Shown here piece by piece: positions 1 through 8,174 of a DNA stretch of 40,126 nt; positions within the stretch are counted from its first letter, which is position 1, and each line of letters opens with the position of its first letter. Source of the stretch: DATJHM01 sp035493895 (GTDB lineage Bacteria; Chloroflexota; Ktedonobacteria; Ktedonobacterales; Ktedonobacteraceae); NCBI GenBank assembly GCA_035493895.1, contig DATJHM010000098.1, positions 1-40,126 of the forward strand, in the 5' to 3' direction. Position numbers and translations under genes: made by a program. The notes beneath the pieces are model-generated. The model made no database searches, had not been told where the DNA came from, and was given only the letters and a program-made list of their open reading frames with translations.

Positions 1-23
1 CCCCCCCCCCCCCCCCCCCCCCC
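1..23. other. Homopolymer C run at the window edge
   Basis: The window opens with 23 consecutive C residues directly before a tandem repeat. Such a pure C run is uncommon in bacterial DNA and lies at the very end of the sequence, so it may be a contig-end or assembly artefact rather than biology. It encodes nothing recognisable. Confidence 0.6.
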
Positions 24-28
24 GCCTC

Positions 29-104
29 TACGGGGATGATTTGGGTTAATGATACGGGGATGATTTGGGGTTAATGGATACGGAGATGATTTGGGGTTAA
101 TCGA
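29..104. repeat. Three-copy tandem repeat, unit about 24-26 bp
   Basis: Three head-to-tail copies (29-52, 53-78, 79-104) share the core GGGGATGATTTGGGGTTAAT with small changes: a missing G in copy 1 and GGAG for GGGG in copy 3. A shorter near-duplication containing ATCCATAGGG follows at about 105-138. The array lies just upstream of the dehydrogenase gene that starts at 154. It could be the end of a longer array cut by the window, or upstream regulatory DNA. Nothing in it identifies a bound protein. Confidence 0.75.
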
Positions 105-153
105 ATGTCCATAGGGTGTAGAATCCATAGGGCATAGAAAAGGAATAGGGAAG

Positions 154-1236
154 ATGCAACATTATCACATTGCGGTGCTACCAGGGGATGGTATCGGGCA
201 AGAAGTTATTACAGAGAGCGTCCAGACGTTGGAAGTGCTCGCTGAATTGCATGGCGGCTTTCGTCTGGAGACGCAGGAGTTCGACTGGGGTAGCGATTAC
301 TATCTGCGTGAAGGGGCGATGATGCCTGCTAATGGGACATCTCTTCTGCAACAGGGAAAGTTTGATGGCATGCTGGTTGGTCCCGTTGGCGATCCACGCG
401 TGCCAGACCATATTACGCTCTGGGGCCTGTTGTTGCCGATTCGCCAGCAATTCGACCAGTATGTAAATCTGCGCCCCATACGTCTGCTTCCGGGCGTGAA
501 GAGCCCATTGGCGGATAAGGGACTCGCGGATATCGACATGATCTGTGTGCGTGAAAATACTGAGGGCGAGTATGCGGGTGTGGGTGGGCGTGTCCATCAG
601 GGGATGGACGACGAGGTGGCCATTCAATCGACGGTCTTCACTCGTTCAGGTACCGAGCGTATTATTCGCTACGCCTTCCAGTATGCACGCGAACATAAAC
701 GTCGGAAGGTGACCAGTGCCACGAAGTCGAACAGCCTGCAATATAACATGGTTTTCTGGGATGAGGTCTTTGCAAAAGTGGCAGCCGACTATCCGGAAAT
801 TCCGCATGAGCAGCAACTGATCGATTCTTTAGCCGCGCGCTTCGTCTCAAGACCCGAGAGCCTGGATGTCATCGCCTGCTCGAATCTCTTTGGGGATATC
901 CTTTCGGACCTCGGGGCGGCGCTTGCGGGAAGTATGGGCATAGCGCCGAGTGCGAATCTCAATCCCGAGCGGCGCTATCCGAGTCTCTTCCAGGCGATTC
1001 ACGGCTCGGCTCCTGATATTGCGGGCAAGGGCATTGCCAATCCGATTGCCTCGATCTGGTCTGCGCAACTCATGCTCGATTTCTTTGGCGAGTACGAAGC
1101 TGCCGCTACACTGATGCGCGCGATCGAAGATGTGCTCACGGCGCGGCAGGCGCTCACGCCCGACCTGGGTGGTAGCGCAAGCACGCACCAGCTTGGAGAC
1201 GCGATCCGCGCACATCTGCGCACGCTCGTGCACTGA
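154..1236 (+). CDS. D-malate / tartrate dehydrogenase family (decarboxylating beta-hydroxyacid dehydrogenase)
   Basis: This 360-residue protein has the full length and layout of the isocitrate/isopropylmalate dehydrogenase superfamily, which oxidises and decarboxylates beta-substituted malates with NAD and a divalent metal in the cytoplasm. Visible motifs are PGDGIG (10-15), the substrate-loop arginine in NLRPIR (105-110), RENTEGEYAG (133-142), catalytic lysine K191 in TSATKSNS, metal-ligand aspartates D224, D248 and D252 (the latter two in SNLFGDILSD), and the NAD-site segment starting HGSAPDIAGKG (283). The RENTEGEYAG form and the overall sequence resemble D-malate/tartrate dehydrogenases (DmlA/TtuC) more than LeuB or Icd. 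An AGGGAAG ribosome site precedes the ATG. It faces the DeoR gene tail to tail. Substrate choice among D-malate, tartrate and 3-isopropylmalate-like acids is inferred. Confidence 0.85.
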   Translation: MQHYHIAVLPGDGIGQEVITESVQTLEVLAELHGGFRLETQEFDWGSDYYLREGAMMPANGTSLLQQGKFDGMLVGPVGDPRVPDHITLWGLLLPIRQQFDQYVNLRPIRLLPGVKSPLADKGLADIDMICVRENTEGEYAGVGGRVHQGMDDEVAIQSTVFTRSGTERIIRYAFQYAREHKRRKVTSATKSNSLQYNMVFWDEVFAKVAADYPEIPHEQQLIDSLAARFVSRPESLDVIACSNLFGDILSDLGAALAGSMGIAPSANLNPERRYPSLFQAIHGSAPDIAGKGIANPIASIWSAQLMLDFFGEYEAAATLMRAIEDVLTARQALTPDLGGSASTHQLGDAIRAHLRTLVH

Positions 1237-1261
1237 TCGCGTTCATGATACGCAGCGCGCT

Positions 1262-2053
1262 TCACACCTGAATGACAGTGATACCTTTTGCGCGCAAACT
1301 CTGAACCGTTTCCAGCGGGGTCTCAGCGTCCGTCACCACCTTATGCACGGCCGTGATGGGCGCGACGACCGCCGTGGAAACTTTGCCGAACTTGCTATGA
1401 TCGGCGACCAGGATCACCTCGCGCGCGAGCTGAATGATCTTCCGATCCGTCATGGTCTCCAAGAGATTATGGTTGGTCAGGCCCTCGTTCACGCTGATCG
1501 CGCGCATCGACACAATGACTTTATCGGCATGCAGCTCTTTCAACGTTTGCTCGACGATATAGCCGATCATGGAAAGTTCAGAGTGACGCAGAACACCACC
1601 GGTAATAATCACGTTGATGTCGGAATTGCTGGCCAGGCATTGCGCGACATTGATCGCATTGGTGATCACAGTCAGGTTCTTCTTTTCGTGCAAGCAGCGG
1701 GCGACTTCCAGCGTCGTTGTTCCCGATCCCAGGAAGATCGTCTCGCCATCCTGGATCAATTGGGCTGTCGCCTGTCCGATACGACGCTTTTCTTCGATAT
1801 ATTCCACGACGCGCTGCGCAATGGGCGGTTCGGGCATTGCCTGCTCTACCGCACTTGCGCCGCCATGCGCGCGCCGTATCCGACCCATTTCCTCTAGCTT
1901 TTGCAGATCGCGTCGGATCGTTGGTTCGCTTACCTCAAAATATTTACTTAGTTCTGCAACTCGTACATGCTGGCGTTCGTTGATGAGGCGTTCGATGAGT
2001 TGCAACCTTTCGGTATTTAATTGCATATATCCTCGCGTTGTAGCGTTTTTCAT
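1262..2053 (-). CDS. DeoR-family transcriptional repressor
   Basis: This 263-residue protein has the classic DeoR plan: an N-terminal winged helix-turn-helix (about residues 10-66, with VAELSKYFEVSEPTIRRDL and the conserved RAHGGA at its end) and a C-terminal sugar-phosphate-sensing DeoRC domain that includes GSGTTTLEVARCL. Family members repress sugar-catabolic operons and are released by phosphorylated sugar intermediates. It is transcribed away from the SIS-isomerase/kinase/aldolase operon, with about 430 bp of shared upstream DNA, so it is the natural candidate regulator of that operon and of itself. The first ATG (2053) has AGGA nine bases upstream. An in-frame ATG at 2026, which starts closer to the conserved domain, is an alternative. 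Effector identity cannot be read from sequence. Confidence 0.9.
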   Translation of the reverse strand: MKNATTRGYMQLNTERLQLIERLINERQHVRVAELSKYFEVSEPTIRRDLQKLEEMGRIRRAHGGASAVEQAMPEPPIAQRVVEYIEEKRRIGQATAQLIQDGETIFLGSGTTTLEVARCLHEKKNLTVITNAINVAQCLASNSDINVIITGGVLRHSELSMIGYIVEQTLKELHADKVIVSMRAISVNEGLTNHNLLETMTDRKIIQLAREVILVADHSKFGKVSTAVVAPITAVHKVVTDAETPLETVQSLRAKGITVIQV

Positions 2054-2485
2054 GGATCTGCATCCTGTGCATATACTATACTACTGGCAACCATGCCGGA
2101 GTGCAAGTCGTTGCAATCAGATCTCTGATACCCTTTATACAGGTAGACGGCTCATTTGATAGGGTTACTTTCGGATAGATGACAACTATCACTCTGAAAC
2201 GGTCAAAAGCGATCAATATTGTAAAGAACCGTGTCTGATTATAGCCTCGCCTCTCTTTCCTGTCAAGCAAATGTGGCAAAACCTGATGAATAGGTGATTC
2301 AACCATTGACATTAGCGCCAAAAAGGTGATAATACAAATGTGATGATTGAATATTTTTGATCATTACCTTACGGATTTGATCGATCATGGTTCTGGTGCA
2401 CAATGATAGGGCGGAGTAAGCACTATTCGCGATGATGCACCGGTCATTGTGACGACAGAAGATCGATAGCACAAAGGAGCTAGTT
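2054..2485. promoter_or_regulatory. Divergent regulatory region between deoR-type gene and SIS operon
   Basis: This 432-bp gap has no convincing gene. It is AT-richer than its surroundings and holds a good plus-strand promoter (annotated separately), an AAATGTGATGATTGAA stretch at about 2336-2351, TTTGATCATT at about 2356 and the palindrome GATCGATC near 2379-2386. A TTTGATCATT word also occurs upstream of the permease at 9986, near 9700. These are candidate operator sites for the adjacent DeoR protein. The 3' part (about 2395-2455) contains complementary words such as GGTGCA/TGCACC and CAATGA/TCATTG that could fold in the leader. The assignment to DeoR is inference from position. Confidence 0.5.
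2306..2333 (+). promoter_or_regulatory. Sigma70-type promoter for the SIS/PfkB operon
   Basis: TTGACA (2306-2311) and GATAAT (2328-2333) are separated by 16 bp and point toward the SIS-domain gene. Transcription would start near 2340 and leave a leader of about 150 nt. Confidence 0.55.
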
Positions 2486-2488
2486 TTG

Positions 2489-3595
2489 ATGAGCGACCTC
2501 GAATACTCGCAATCTATAATAGAGCCTGCTACTACGCAGGAGAGCTATACCCTCAAGGAAATTCTGACGCAACCTGCTGCCTGGCAAGCGGCCTTGCAGG
2601 TAGCCGCAGACAAACAGACCACGCTACGAAATCTGTGGGATGCAGGCCAATTTTCAGACATTCTGGTCACCGGCTGCGGTTCAACCCACTATCTCTCCCA
2701 GGCTGTTGCGCCCCTCTTGCAGCAGCAGCTGGGTACGCGCGCACGCGCCGTCCCCGGATCTGAATTATTACTCTTTCCCGAAACGGTGACTCCTGCTACC
2801 AATAACTCCTTGCTGCTCACGATTTCTCGCTCGGGTCGTACGACGGAAACAATCCAGGCGGCCGAGCACTACAAAGCCCGGCACAACGCGCCAGTCGTGA
2901 ATATTGGTTGCTACGGCGAGACGGAGCTGGTCGCGCAGAGCGATCTGGCCTTTGTGATCCAGGAGGGACAGGAAGAGAGCGTCGTGCAGACGCGTTCTTT
3001 CAGTGCTATGCTTGTGGCGGCGCAGGCCGCAGTCGCCTCGCTGGTCGGTGAAGAGCAGTTCCAGAGCATGAAGCAGCTCCCGGCGATCGGAGAGCAGTTG
3101 ATCTCGACTTACCATTCCCTGGCTCAGCAGCTCGGTCGCGACGCGAGTATTGAGCGCTTCTACTTCCTGGGTTCTGGTCTGCAATACGGTCTGGCGAGCG
3201 AAGCGAATCTGAAGATGAAAGAGATGTCGCTGTCGGTTTCTGAAGCCTTCCACTTTATGGAATTCCGCCACGGGCCGATGTCCATGGTTAACGAGCATAC
3301 GCTGGTCGTCGGTCTACTCTCGGAGGCGGCGCGTCCCTATGAACTGGCGGTCTTGCGCGAGATGCGTAAGCTGGGAGGGCGGACGCTGGTGCTGGCTGAT
3401 CAGCCTGTGGCCGAAGATGTCGCTGATTATCAGGTCTGTTTTAACTCTGGCTTGCCGGAAGCGAGACGAGGAGTGCTCTATCTGCCGGTGTTACAGCTCC
3501 TGGGCTATTATCGGGCGCGCCAGAACGGGCTTAATCCCGACCAGCCACATAATCTCACGGCTGTTGTTGTCCTGGAGGATCAGCAGGGAGCATGA
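2489..3595 (+). CDS. Double-SIS-domain sugar-phosphate isomerase/deaminase, AgaS/GlmS-C-like
   Basis: This 368-residue cytoplasmic protein contains two SIS (sugar isomerase) domains and no glutamine amidotransferase domain, so it is not GlmS itself. SIS-1 shows TGCGST (61-66) and the phosphate-binding SRSGRTTET (113-121). SIS-2 shows GSG (228-230), the E238 region ASEANLKMKEM and EFRHGPMSMV (258-267), which are characteristic of the GlmS/AgaS/FrlB group. Length and architecture match AgaS, which converts galactosamine-6-phosphate to tagatose-6-phosphate and ammonia. The next genes encode a PfkB kinase and a tagatose-bisphosphate aldolase, which supports that reading, although a glucosamine-6-P or fructosamine-6-P substrate is possible. 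The ATG at 2489 is preceded by AAAGGAG. A TTG three bases upstream is a less likely start. The stop overlaps the next ATG (ATGA), implying translational coupling. Confidence 0.85.
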   Translation: MSDLEYSQSIIEPATTQESYTLKEILTQPAAWQAALQVAADKQTTLRNLWDAGQFSDILVTGCGSTHYLSQAVAPLLQQQLGTRARAVPGSELLLFPETVTPATNNSLLLTISRSGRTTETIQAAEHYKARHNAPVVNIGCYGETELVAQSDLAFVIQEGQEESVVQTRSFSAMLVAAQAAVASLVGEEQFQSMKQLPAIGEQLISTYHSLAQQLGRDASIERFYFLGSGLQYGLASEANLKMKEMSLSVSEAFHFMEFRHGPMSMVNEHTLVVGLLSEAARPYELAVLREMRKLGGRTLVLADQPVAEDVADYQVCFNSGLPEARRGVLYLPVLQLLGYYRARQNGLNPDQPHNLTAVVVLEDQQGA

Positions 3596-4533
3596 TTTTA
3601 ACGGTAGTGCCCAATCCGTCCCTGGATAAGACCGTGGTGGTTTCACATTTTGCATTGGGGAAGATCCACCGACCCGGCGAAGTGTTGACGCTTGCCGGAG
3701 GGAAGGGCTTTAACTTCGCCAGGGCGCTGCGCGTGCTCGGTGAGCGGAGCCTGCTTATCGGTCCGATAGGGGGTTCTACAGGGCAATATTTTCTGGATCT
3801 GGCTGCTCGAGACGCGCTGGAGTGCGCTCCGTTGCTGGTTAAAACAGAAGTGCGCTCCTGCCTGACGATCATTGACCCGGCAGCCGATAATCGTCTGACG
3901 GAGCTCTATGAGCGGGGCGCGGCGCTGGCTGAGGGCGAATGGGGACGCCTTGTGGAGCTTACGGCCAGTCATTTCGCAGAGGCGAACTTTCTGGTGGTCT
4001 GTGGGAGCTTTCCCGCTGGCGTCCCTGCAAGAGGGCTCTACGATCTGACGCTGAAAGCCCGGGTCGCCAATCTGCCGGTGTTGCTCGATACATATGGACC
4101 GCAGCTTGAGGGCGTGCTGGAGCTTGGCCCGGCTCTGCTCAAAATTAACCAGTTTGAAGCGGGAGAACTGACCGGGAGAGCAATAGCTACTCCCGATCAG
4201 GCGATTGCGGCTGCGACCGACTTGCAGAGGCGAGGTGTACGCGAAGTGGTCGTAACGCTGGGCAAGCAAGGGGCGGTAGGTCTGACGTTCGAGGGTCAGG
4301 CGTTTGGCTGGAGAGCGCCAGAGGTTGTCGCCATCTCTGCCACTGGCAGTGGTGATTGTCTGTTTGCTGGAATCGCCGCGAGCCTGACGCGCGGCCAGAG
4401 CCTGCAAGAAGCGGTGCGCTGGGGTGTAGCATCCGGTGCCGCAAACACCCTGCAAATCGGAGCCGGGCGACTGGAACTGGATGAGGTCCAACGCTTATTC
4501 CAGCGAGTCCAACCCCTGATGCTACACCCTTAA
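3592..4533 (+). CDS. PfkB-family hexose-phosphate kinase (1-phosphofructokinase / tagatose-6-phosphate kinase type)
   Basis: At 313 residues this is a typical 1-phosphofructokinase-subfamily PfkB kinase (FruK/LacC/PfkB). It begins with the TxxPNPSLDKT motif (ILTVVPNPSLDKT), carries GGKGFNFA (36-43) in the substrate lid region, GSFPAGV (138-144), TLGKQGA (222-228) and the PfkB signature ATGSGD (250-255) with catalytic base D255. The family usually reads GAGD, so the serine here is a mild variant. It phosphorylates a ketohexose phosphate at C1 with ATP. The order after an AgaS-like isomerase and before a LacD-like aldolase makes tagatose-6-phosphate the most economical substrate, but fructose-1-phosphate or fructose-6-phosphate cannot be excluded. 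Its ATG overlaps the SIS stop codon by four bases. Confidence 0.85.
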   Translation: MILTVVPNPSLDKTVVVSHFALGKIHRPGEVLTLAGGKGFNFARALRVLGERSLLIGPIGGSTGQYFLDLAARDALECAPLLVKTEVRSCLTIIDPAADNRLTELYERGAALAEGEWGRLVELTASHFAEANFLVVCGSFPAGVPARGLYDLTLKARVANLPVLLDTYGPQLEGVLELGPALLKINQFEAGELTGRAIATPDQAIAAATDLQRRGVREVVVTLGKQGAVGLTFEGQAFGWRAPEVVAISATGSGDCLFAGIAASLTRGQSLQEAVRWGVASGAANTLQIGAGRLELDEVQRLFQRVQPLMLHP

Positions 4534-4547
4534 CGACCCAATCAAAT

Positions 4548-4826
4548 CCGTAGAGTCGCCGCTTGTCTGCGACCAATACGCATCAACCTAAAAAAGGATG
4601 AGATATTGGAGATGGCCGGTGGGGGACGAGGATCGGCATAAAGCGCGATCCCTACCTCAGCCTTTCTTCGAGGGTAGGAAATCATATGCCCCATGCCACA
4701 CGCGATCCGGTTCCGCTTAACAGAACAGGGAGGGGCAGCGGTTTATCCCTGCCCGCGAGCCCCCACCGGCCCTCTCGGCTCTCAGGTTGATGCGTATTGG
4801 GCGCAAACAAGCCGCGCCTCTACACG
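4548..4826. repeat. Palindromic MITE-like element A
   Basis: An inverted-repeat element of about 279 bp fills the gap between the kinase and aldolase genes. The outer termini read CCGTAGAGTCGCCGCTTGTC on the left and, inverted, GTAGAGGCGCGGCTTGTTTG on the right. Next inside come AATACGCATCAACC on both sides (inverted), then GGCCGGTGGGGG arms. The arms have diverged from one another. A central segment of about 70 bp (about 4657-4728) is the reverse complement of the central segment of element B (8175-8434). It has no ORF. Because it separates two genes of one pathway it may affect their co-transcription. Confidence 0.8.
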
Positions 4827-4900
4827 CTAATGACGATGGGTGCGGTGTATCTGCGTCCGAAATTCATCACTATATCTATCATTGTAAGAGAAAGAATATC

Positions 4901-5923
4901 ATGGCAAAGATAAAAATAAGCAAAGGGAAATTTGCAGCGATCCAGGCATGCATGAACGAGAGGGGCACCATCGCCGCCCTTGCCATGGATCAGCGCAGTT
5001 CGCTCAAGAGGACCCTGGAAAAGGCCGGAGCGACATCCGTTACTGACGCGACACTGGCGGCCTTTAAGCAGACGGTGACGAGCGTCCTGACGCGCTACGC
5101 CAGCGCGGTTCTGTTGGACCCCGAGTATAGTCTGTCGGCTCTGGAAACGCGTGCGCCAGGGACGGGCGTGCTGCTCTCGTATGAGCGCTCCGGCTACGAT
5201 CCCAGCGTAAAAGGACGCTTACCTGCGCTGCTCACGCATTGGAGCGTGCGACGGCTGGCAGAGGCCGGGGCAAACGCGGTCAAAGTCCTCTTATATTACA
5301 ATCCGTTCGATGAGCAGAGCATCAATGATCAGAAGCATGCCTTCATCGAACGTGTAGGGGCCGAGTGTGCGTCGCAGGATGTGGCGTTCTTCCTGGAGCC
5401 GCTGGCATATGACGATAACTACGATATTCTGAGCGCGGACTTTGCGCGCGTCAAGCCAGAGTATGTCACGGCGATTATGCGGGAGTTTTCCCGGGCACGC
5501 TATGGGGTGGATCTGCTCAAAGTCGAAATTCCCATTAATACCGCCTATCTTGCAGGTAGCAAAGCGTACAAAGGGGATACGGCCGTCTACGACTACGCCA
5601 CTGCTCAGGAACATTTCCGCACCGCAGCAGCGGTCGCCGAGAAGCCATTCCTCTATTTGAGTGCTGGCGTGAATGACGATGTCTTTCGCGAGAGCCTGGA
5701 GATGGCTGCTGAGGCCGGGGTGAGCTTCAGTGGCGTATTGTGTGGGCGCGCGACCTGGAAAGATGGCATTCCGATATTTGTGCAGGGGGGCGCTACGGCT
5801 CTGGAAGCGTGGTTGCTGGAGCGTGGCGTACAGAATATCCAGGCCCTGAACGAGACGCTTGCGACTACGACTCAGCCCTGGTATAGCATCTATGGCGGTC
5901 TGGAGAACATCGAGATCGTCTAG
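4901..5923 (+). CDS. lacD: Tagatose-1,6-bisphosphate aldolase, LacD-like (class I)
   Basis: This protein of 340 residues matches class I tagatose-bisphosphate aldolases, which split tagatose-1,6-bisphosphate into dihydroxyacetone phosphate and glyceraldehyde-3-phosphate through a lysine Schiff base. Visible family features are AMDQRSSLKR (28-37), KVLLYYNP (128-135), E166 in FFLEPL and the Schiff-base segment DLLKVEIP (204-211; K207). The length fits the roughly 325-residue family with a small extension at the C-terminus. The reading frame is open upstream to 4787, but that part lies in repeat element A and has no similarity to LacD. The ATG at 4901, where the conserved sequence begins, is chosen, with only a weak upstream purine run (GTAAGAGAAAG). 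It follows the PfkB kinase and completes an isomerase-kinase-aldolase set. Confidence 0.88.
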   Translation: MAKIKISKGKFAAIQACMNERGTIAALAMDQRSSLKRTLEKAGATSVTDATLAAFKQTVTSVLTRYASAVLLDPEYSLSALETRAPGTGVLLSYERSGYDPSVKGRLPALLTHWSVRRLAEAGANAVKVLLYYNPFDEQSINDQKHAFIERVGAECASQDVAFFLEPLAYDDNYDILSADFARVKPEYVTAIMREFSRARYGVDLLKVEIPINTAYLAGSKAYKGDTAVYDYATAQEHFRTAAAVAEKPFLYLSAGVNDDVFRESLEMAAEAGVSFSGVLCGRATWKDGIPIFVQGGATALEAWLLERGVQNIQALNETLATTTQPWYSIYGGLENIEIV

Positions 5924-5944
5924 TCGCAACCTAAGGCCTTCGCC

Positions 5945-6178
5945 CAGTAGAGGCACGGTGGAGTGAAACGGAACTGTGCCTGCGAACTCGCTTGATTCTG
6001 CTGGCTCCGCAGGCGAGTGCAGGCAACGGAGACGAAGGCGAGTGCAGGCACCTGTGTTTTCGACCACGGAGATCAGCGGCGAAGGCCCCGCTGCTCGCGC
6101 GTCTCTCCTTCTACGGAGCCAGCTTTGTCGAGCGAGTTTGCAGGCACAGTTGCGTTTCACTTCACCGTGCCTCTACTG
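5945..6178. repeat. Long inverted-repeat element with 68-bp arms (CAGTAGAGGCACGG family)
   Basis: The arms 5945-6012 and 6111-6178 are near-perfect reverse complements (CAGTAGAGGCACGGTGGAG... on the left), enclosing about 98 bp. The same CAGTAG.GGCACGGTGGAG module recurs as single arms at 13600-13664, 23473-23537, 26009-26073 and 36193-36257. Within each arm GGCAC and GTGCC can pair as a smaller hairpin. It sits between the convergent aldolase and ROK kinase genes, where it could act as a transcription barrier. There is no convincing coding content. Confidence 0.85.
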
Positions 6179-6217
6179 TATCCAAAGTCTTGCCTGTTTG
6201 TGTGCTCCACCTGCCCT

Positions 6218-7126
6218 CTATGAGAGCGCCAGTGCAATAGCTCCCATGAGTCCCGCATCCTGGGTGAAGCGCGCCGCCAGCACGGGTGGCTGGAAGGGCA
6301 CGAAGCGTTTTATATGTGCCTCGATACGTGGTAATATCAGCTCTTTAGAGGCCATCAGTCCGCCGCCGATGACGATGCGCTCTGGATCGAGGGCAATGGC
6401 CAGATTCGTGACGTGGAAGGTAAGTTCGGTGAGGGTGGCTTCCACAAATGCTCGCGCCTCCGCATTGGTCTGTGCGAGTTGAAAGATCTCCCTGGCCGTA
6501 GTCACGCCTGCAAACTGGAGGCGTGCCCGTTCGCCGATAGCTCCTCCGCCGAGAAACTCTTCCAGGGGAGCACGCTGTTGATGGAATCCCGTCTCCTCGT
6601 GCAGGTGTCGCAGATTGTAGGCAATCTCACCAGCGGCACCGTGCGCACCCTCGATGACGCGCTCCCCTACGATCAGAGCAGCCGCGAAGCCAGTCCCCAC
6701 GTTGAGATACAGGCCAACGTCGCACCCCGCTAACTCTCCCCAGTGCAACTCGGCCGCAGCTGCCGCCTTGACATCGTTCGCGATCCGTATTTTGCTGGTC
6801 GAGAAAGACTGTTGCATGAGACCGGGCAGCTCAAGGCGATCCCATCCCGGCACATTGGGAGCCATTAAGACACGATCCTCCAATGTGATGCCCATGGTAG
6901 AGAGCCCTACCCCGGCAAGGACCCCTCCCAGCTCCGCTTGCGTTTGCGCTACAAGCTGTCGACCAGCCTCGATCACACGGCTCATGGCTTGCTCAGCTCC
7001 TTGCTCGGCAAGGGTCGGTAGCACCTGTCGATGGATGATCGTTCCATTAGTATGAGCGGTTGCCAGCGCCATCTTTGTGCCGCCAAGATCAATCCCTAAG
7101 ACAAAATGAGCAGGACTTTCTTCCAT
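6218..7126 (-). CDS. ROK-family sugar kinase
   Basis: This 302-residue cytoplasmic protein is a ROK-family hexose kinase that uses ATP to phosphorylate a free sugar or amino sugar. The N-terminal phosphate loop reads DLGGTKMA (13-20), the catalytic aspartate lies in IANDVKAAAAAEL, GTGFAAALIV and GAAGEIAY follow, and IVIGGGLMAS is near the C-terminus. The usual zinc-binding CxCGxxGC motif after GAAGE is absent (the stretch reads ETGFHQQRAPLEEF), which is seen in a subset of ROK kinases and means no structural zinc. The ATG at 7126 has AGGAGAG eight bases upstream. An upstream extension to 7228 would overlap the preceding gene and is rejected. It starts 22 bp after the alpha/beta hydrolase stop, so the two form an operon. 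Confidence 0.87.
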   Translation of the reverse strand: MEESPAHFVLGIDLGGTKMALATAHTNGTIIHRQVLPTLAEQGAEQAMSRVIEAGRQLVAQTQAELGGVLAGVGLSTMGITLEDRVLMAPNVPGWDRLELPGLMQQSFSTSKIRIANDVKAAAAAELHWGELAGCDVGLYLNVGTGFAAALIVGERVIEGAHGAAGEIAYNLRHLHEETGFHQQRAPLEEFLGGGAIGERARLQFAGVTTAREIFQLAQTNAEARAFVEATLTELTFHVTNLAIALDPERIVIGGGLMASKELILPRIEAHIKRFVPFQPPVLAARFTQDAGLMGAIALALS

Positions 7127-7148
7127 CACAAAACTCTCCTCTTGCACG

Positions 7149-8126
7149 TTATTCGTGCCGTAGCCAGCGGGCCAGCCATTGGTATGCTTCCATACGCACT
7201 TCGTCGGGGAAGCCGTGTCCGCCAGCAAATTCTCTCAGGCGGAAAGCGTCGGGGGCTCCCTGTTTTTGATATGCCTCACCAGCCTGTTGTGCAATATAAC
7301 GTACACCATCAACGGGAAAAATCCAATCCTGCGCACCCGCCGTCATCATCAAGGGGGTAGGCGCGATCGCGCTGATAAGTGCATCGATATCTCCCACAGT
7401 GAGCAGGCCGGGGACGTACGCGGCAAAATTGTGATTGATGCCATTGCGCTGAATCGCGGCAAACGTGCTCACACCACAGGAGCAGACACCTGCTTTAAGA
7501 CGCCGATCGAAGAGCAGCGCCCAGCACACTTCCTGCCCTCCCAGCGAATGCCCAATCGTCCCAATTCGCTCAGCATCAACTTCTGGCCGCGAGACGAGCA
7601 CATCGACAGCACAGGCGAGATCCCAGACATAGCGCGCCTGAAGCGTACTTCCCAGTAAATAATAATGCATATTGAGAAAGCGTTCATAGTTCTCGCCCGC
7701 AAGCACATCCTCATTCGTCTGCTGCCAGCGCTGCACATCCTCCGTTGCCGCCTGTCGCTCTTCGAAGGCCTCCAGGTCGGGCACGATGGTCACATAGCCA
7801 CGCTGACATAACTCAAGCGCGTAAAACATGCTGGCACTTCCCGCCAGACCGGCAGGTTCGCTCTTCCCTATGTGAAATTCGTCGTTATGCTGATGAATAC
7901 AGAGCACTGCGGGGAGCCGCTCGGACTGCTCATGGCGCGGAATGAACAGGTATGCGGGAACATCCACGCCGGGACTGGCCGTGTAGCTAATACGCTCACG
8001 TGTATAGTCATCGGTCTCATAACGCTCAAGTACCTGCACATTCAGCGCACAACTCTGCGGAAGCGAGCCTAGCTTTGCTAAAAATTGCTGACGCATCTGC
8101 TCATGCGTATCAATGTTTTGTACCAT
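7149..8126 (-). CDS. Alpha/beta hydrolase (dienelactone-hydrolase / acetyl-xylan-esterase-like)
   Basis: This 325-residue protein has a complete alpha/beta-hydrolase catalytic triad: nucleophile S194 in GHSLGG (192-197), acid D267 in GAQDWIFP and H304 in AGGHGFP. The VPAYLFIP strand followed by LPAVLCIHQHND (71-82) is typical of large esterase/peptidase-like hydrolases that act on small acylated substrates. No signal peptide is visible, so it should be cytoplasmic. The ATG at 8126 has AGAGGA at good spacing; the open frame further upstream runs through repeat element B and is not considered coding. It is co-transcribed with the downstream ROK kinase. In a sugar-catabolic setting an ester- or acetyl-removing role before phosphorylation is possible, but this is inference only. 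Confidence 0.82.
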   Translation of the reverse strand: MVQNIDTHEQMRQQFLAKLGSLPQSCALNVQVLERYETDDYTRERISYTASPGVDVPAYLFIPRHEQSERLPAVLCIHQHNDEFHIGKSEPAGLAGSASMFYALELCQRGYVTIVPDLEAFEERQAATEDVQRWQQTNEDVLAGENYERFLNMHYYLLGSTLQARYVWDLACAVDVLVSRPEVDAERIGTIGHSLGGQEVCWALLFDRRLKAGVCSCGVSTFAAIQRNGINHNFAAYVPGLLTVGDIDALISAIAPTPLMMTAGAQDWIFPVDGVRYIAQQAGEAYQKQGAPDAFRLREFAGGHGFPDEVRMEAYQWLARWLRHE

Positions 8127-8174
8127 GATTTTTCCTCTGTATAAATAACCGCATCTATCTTGTGTAAAAAATAT

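Noticed and set aside
4187..4576. Minus-strand frame opposite the PfkB kinase extending into repeat A
   Set aside because: Shadow of a well-supported gene with biased composition and no domain.
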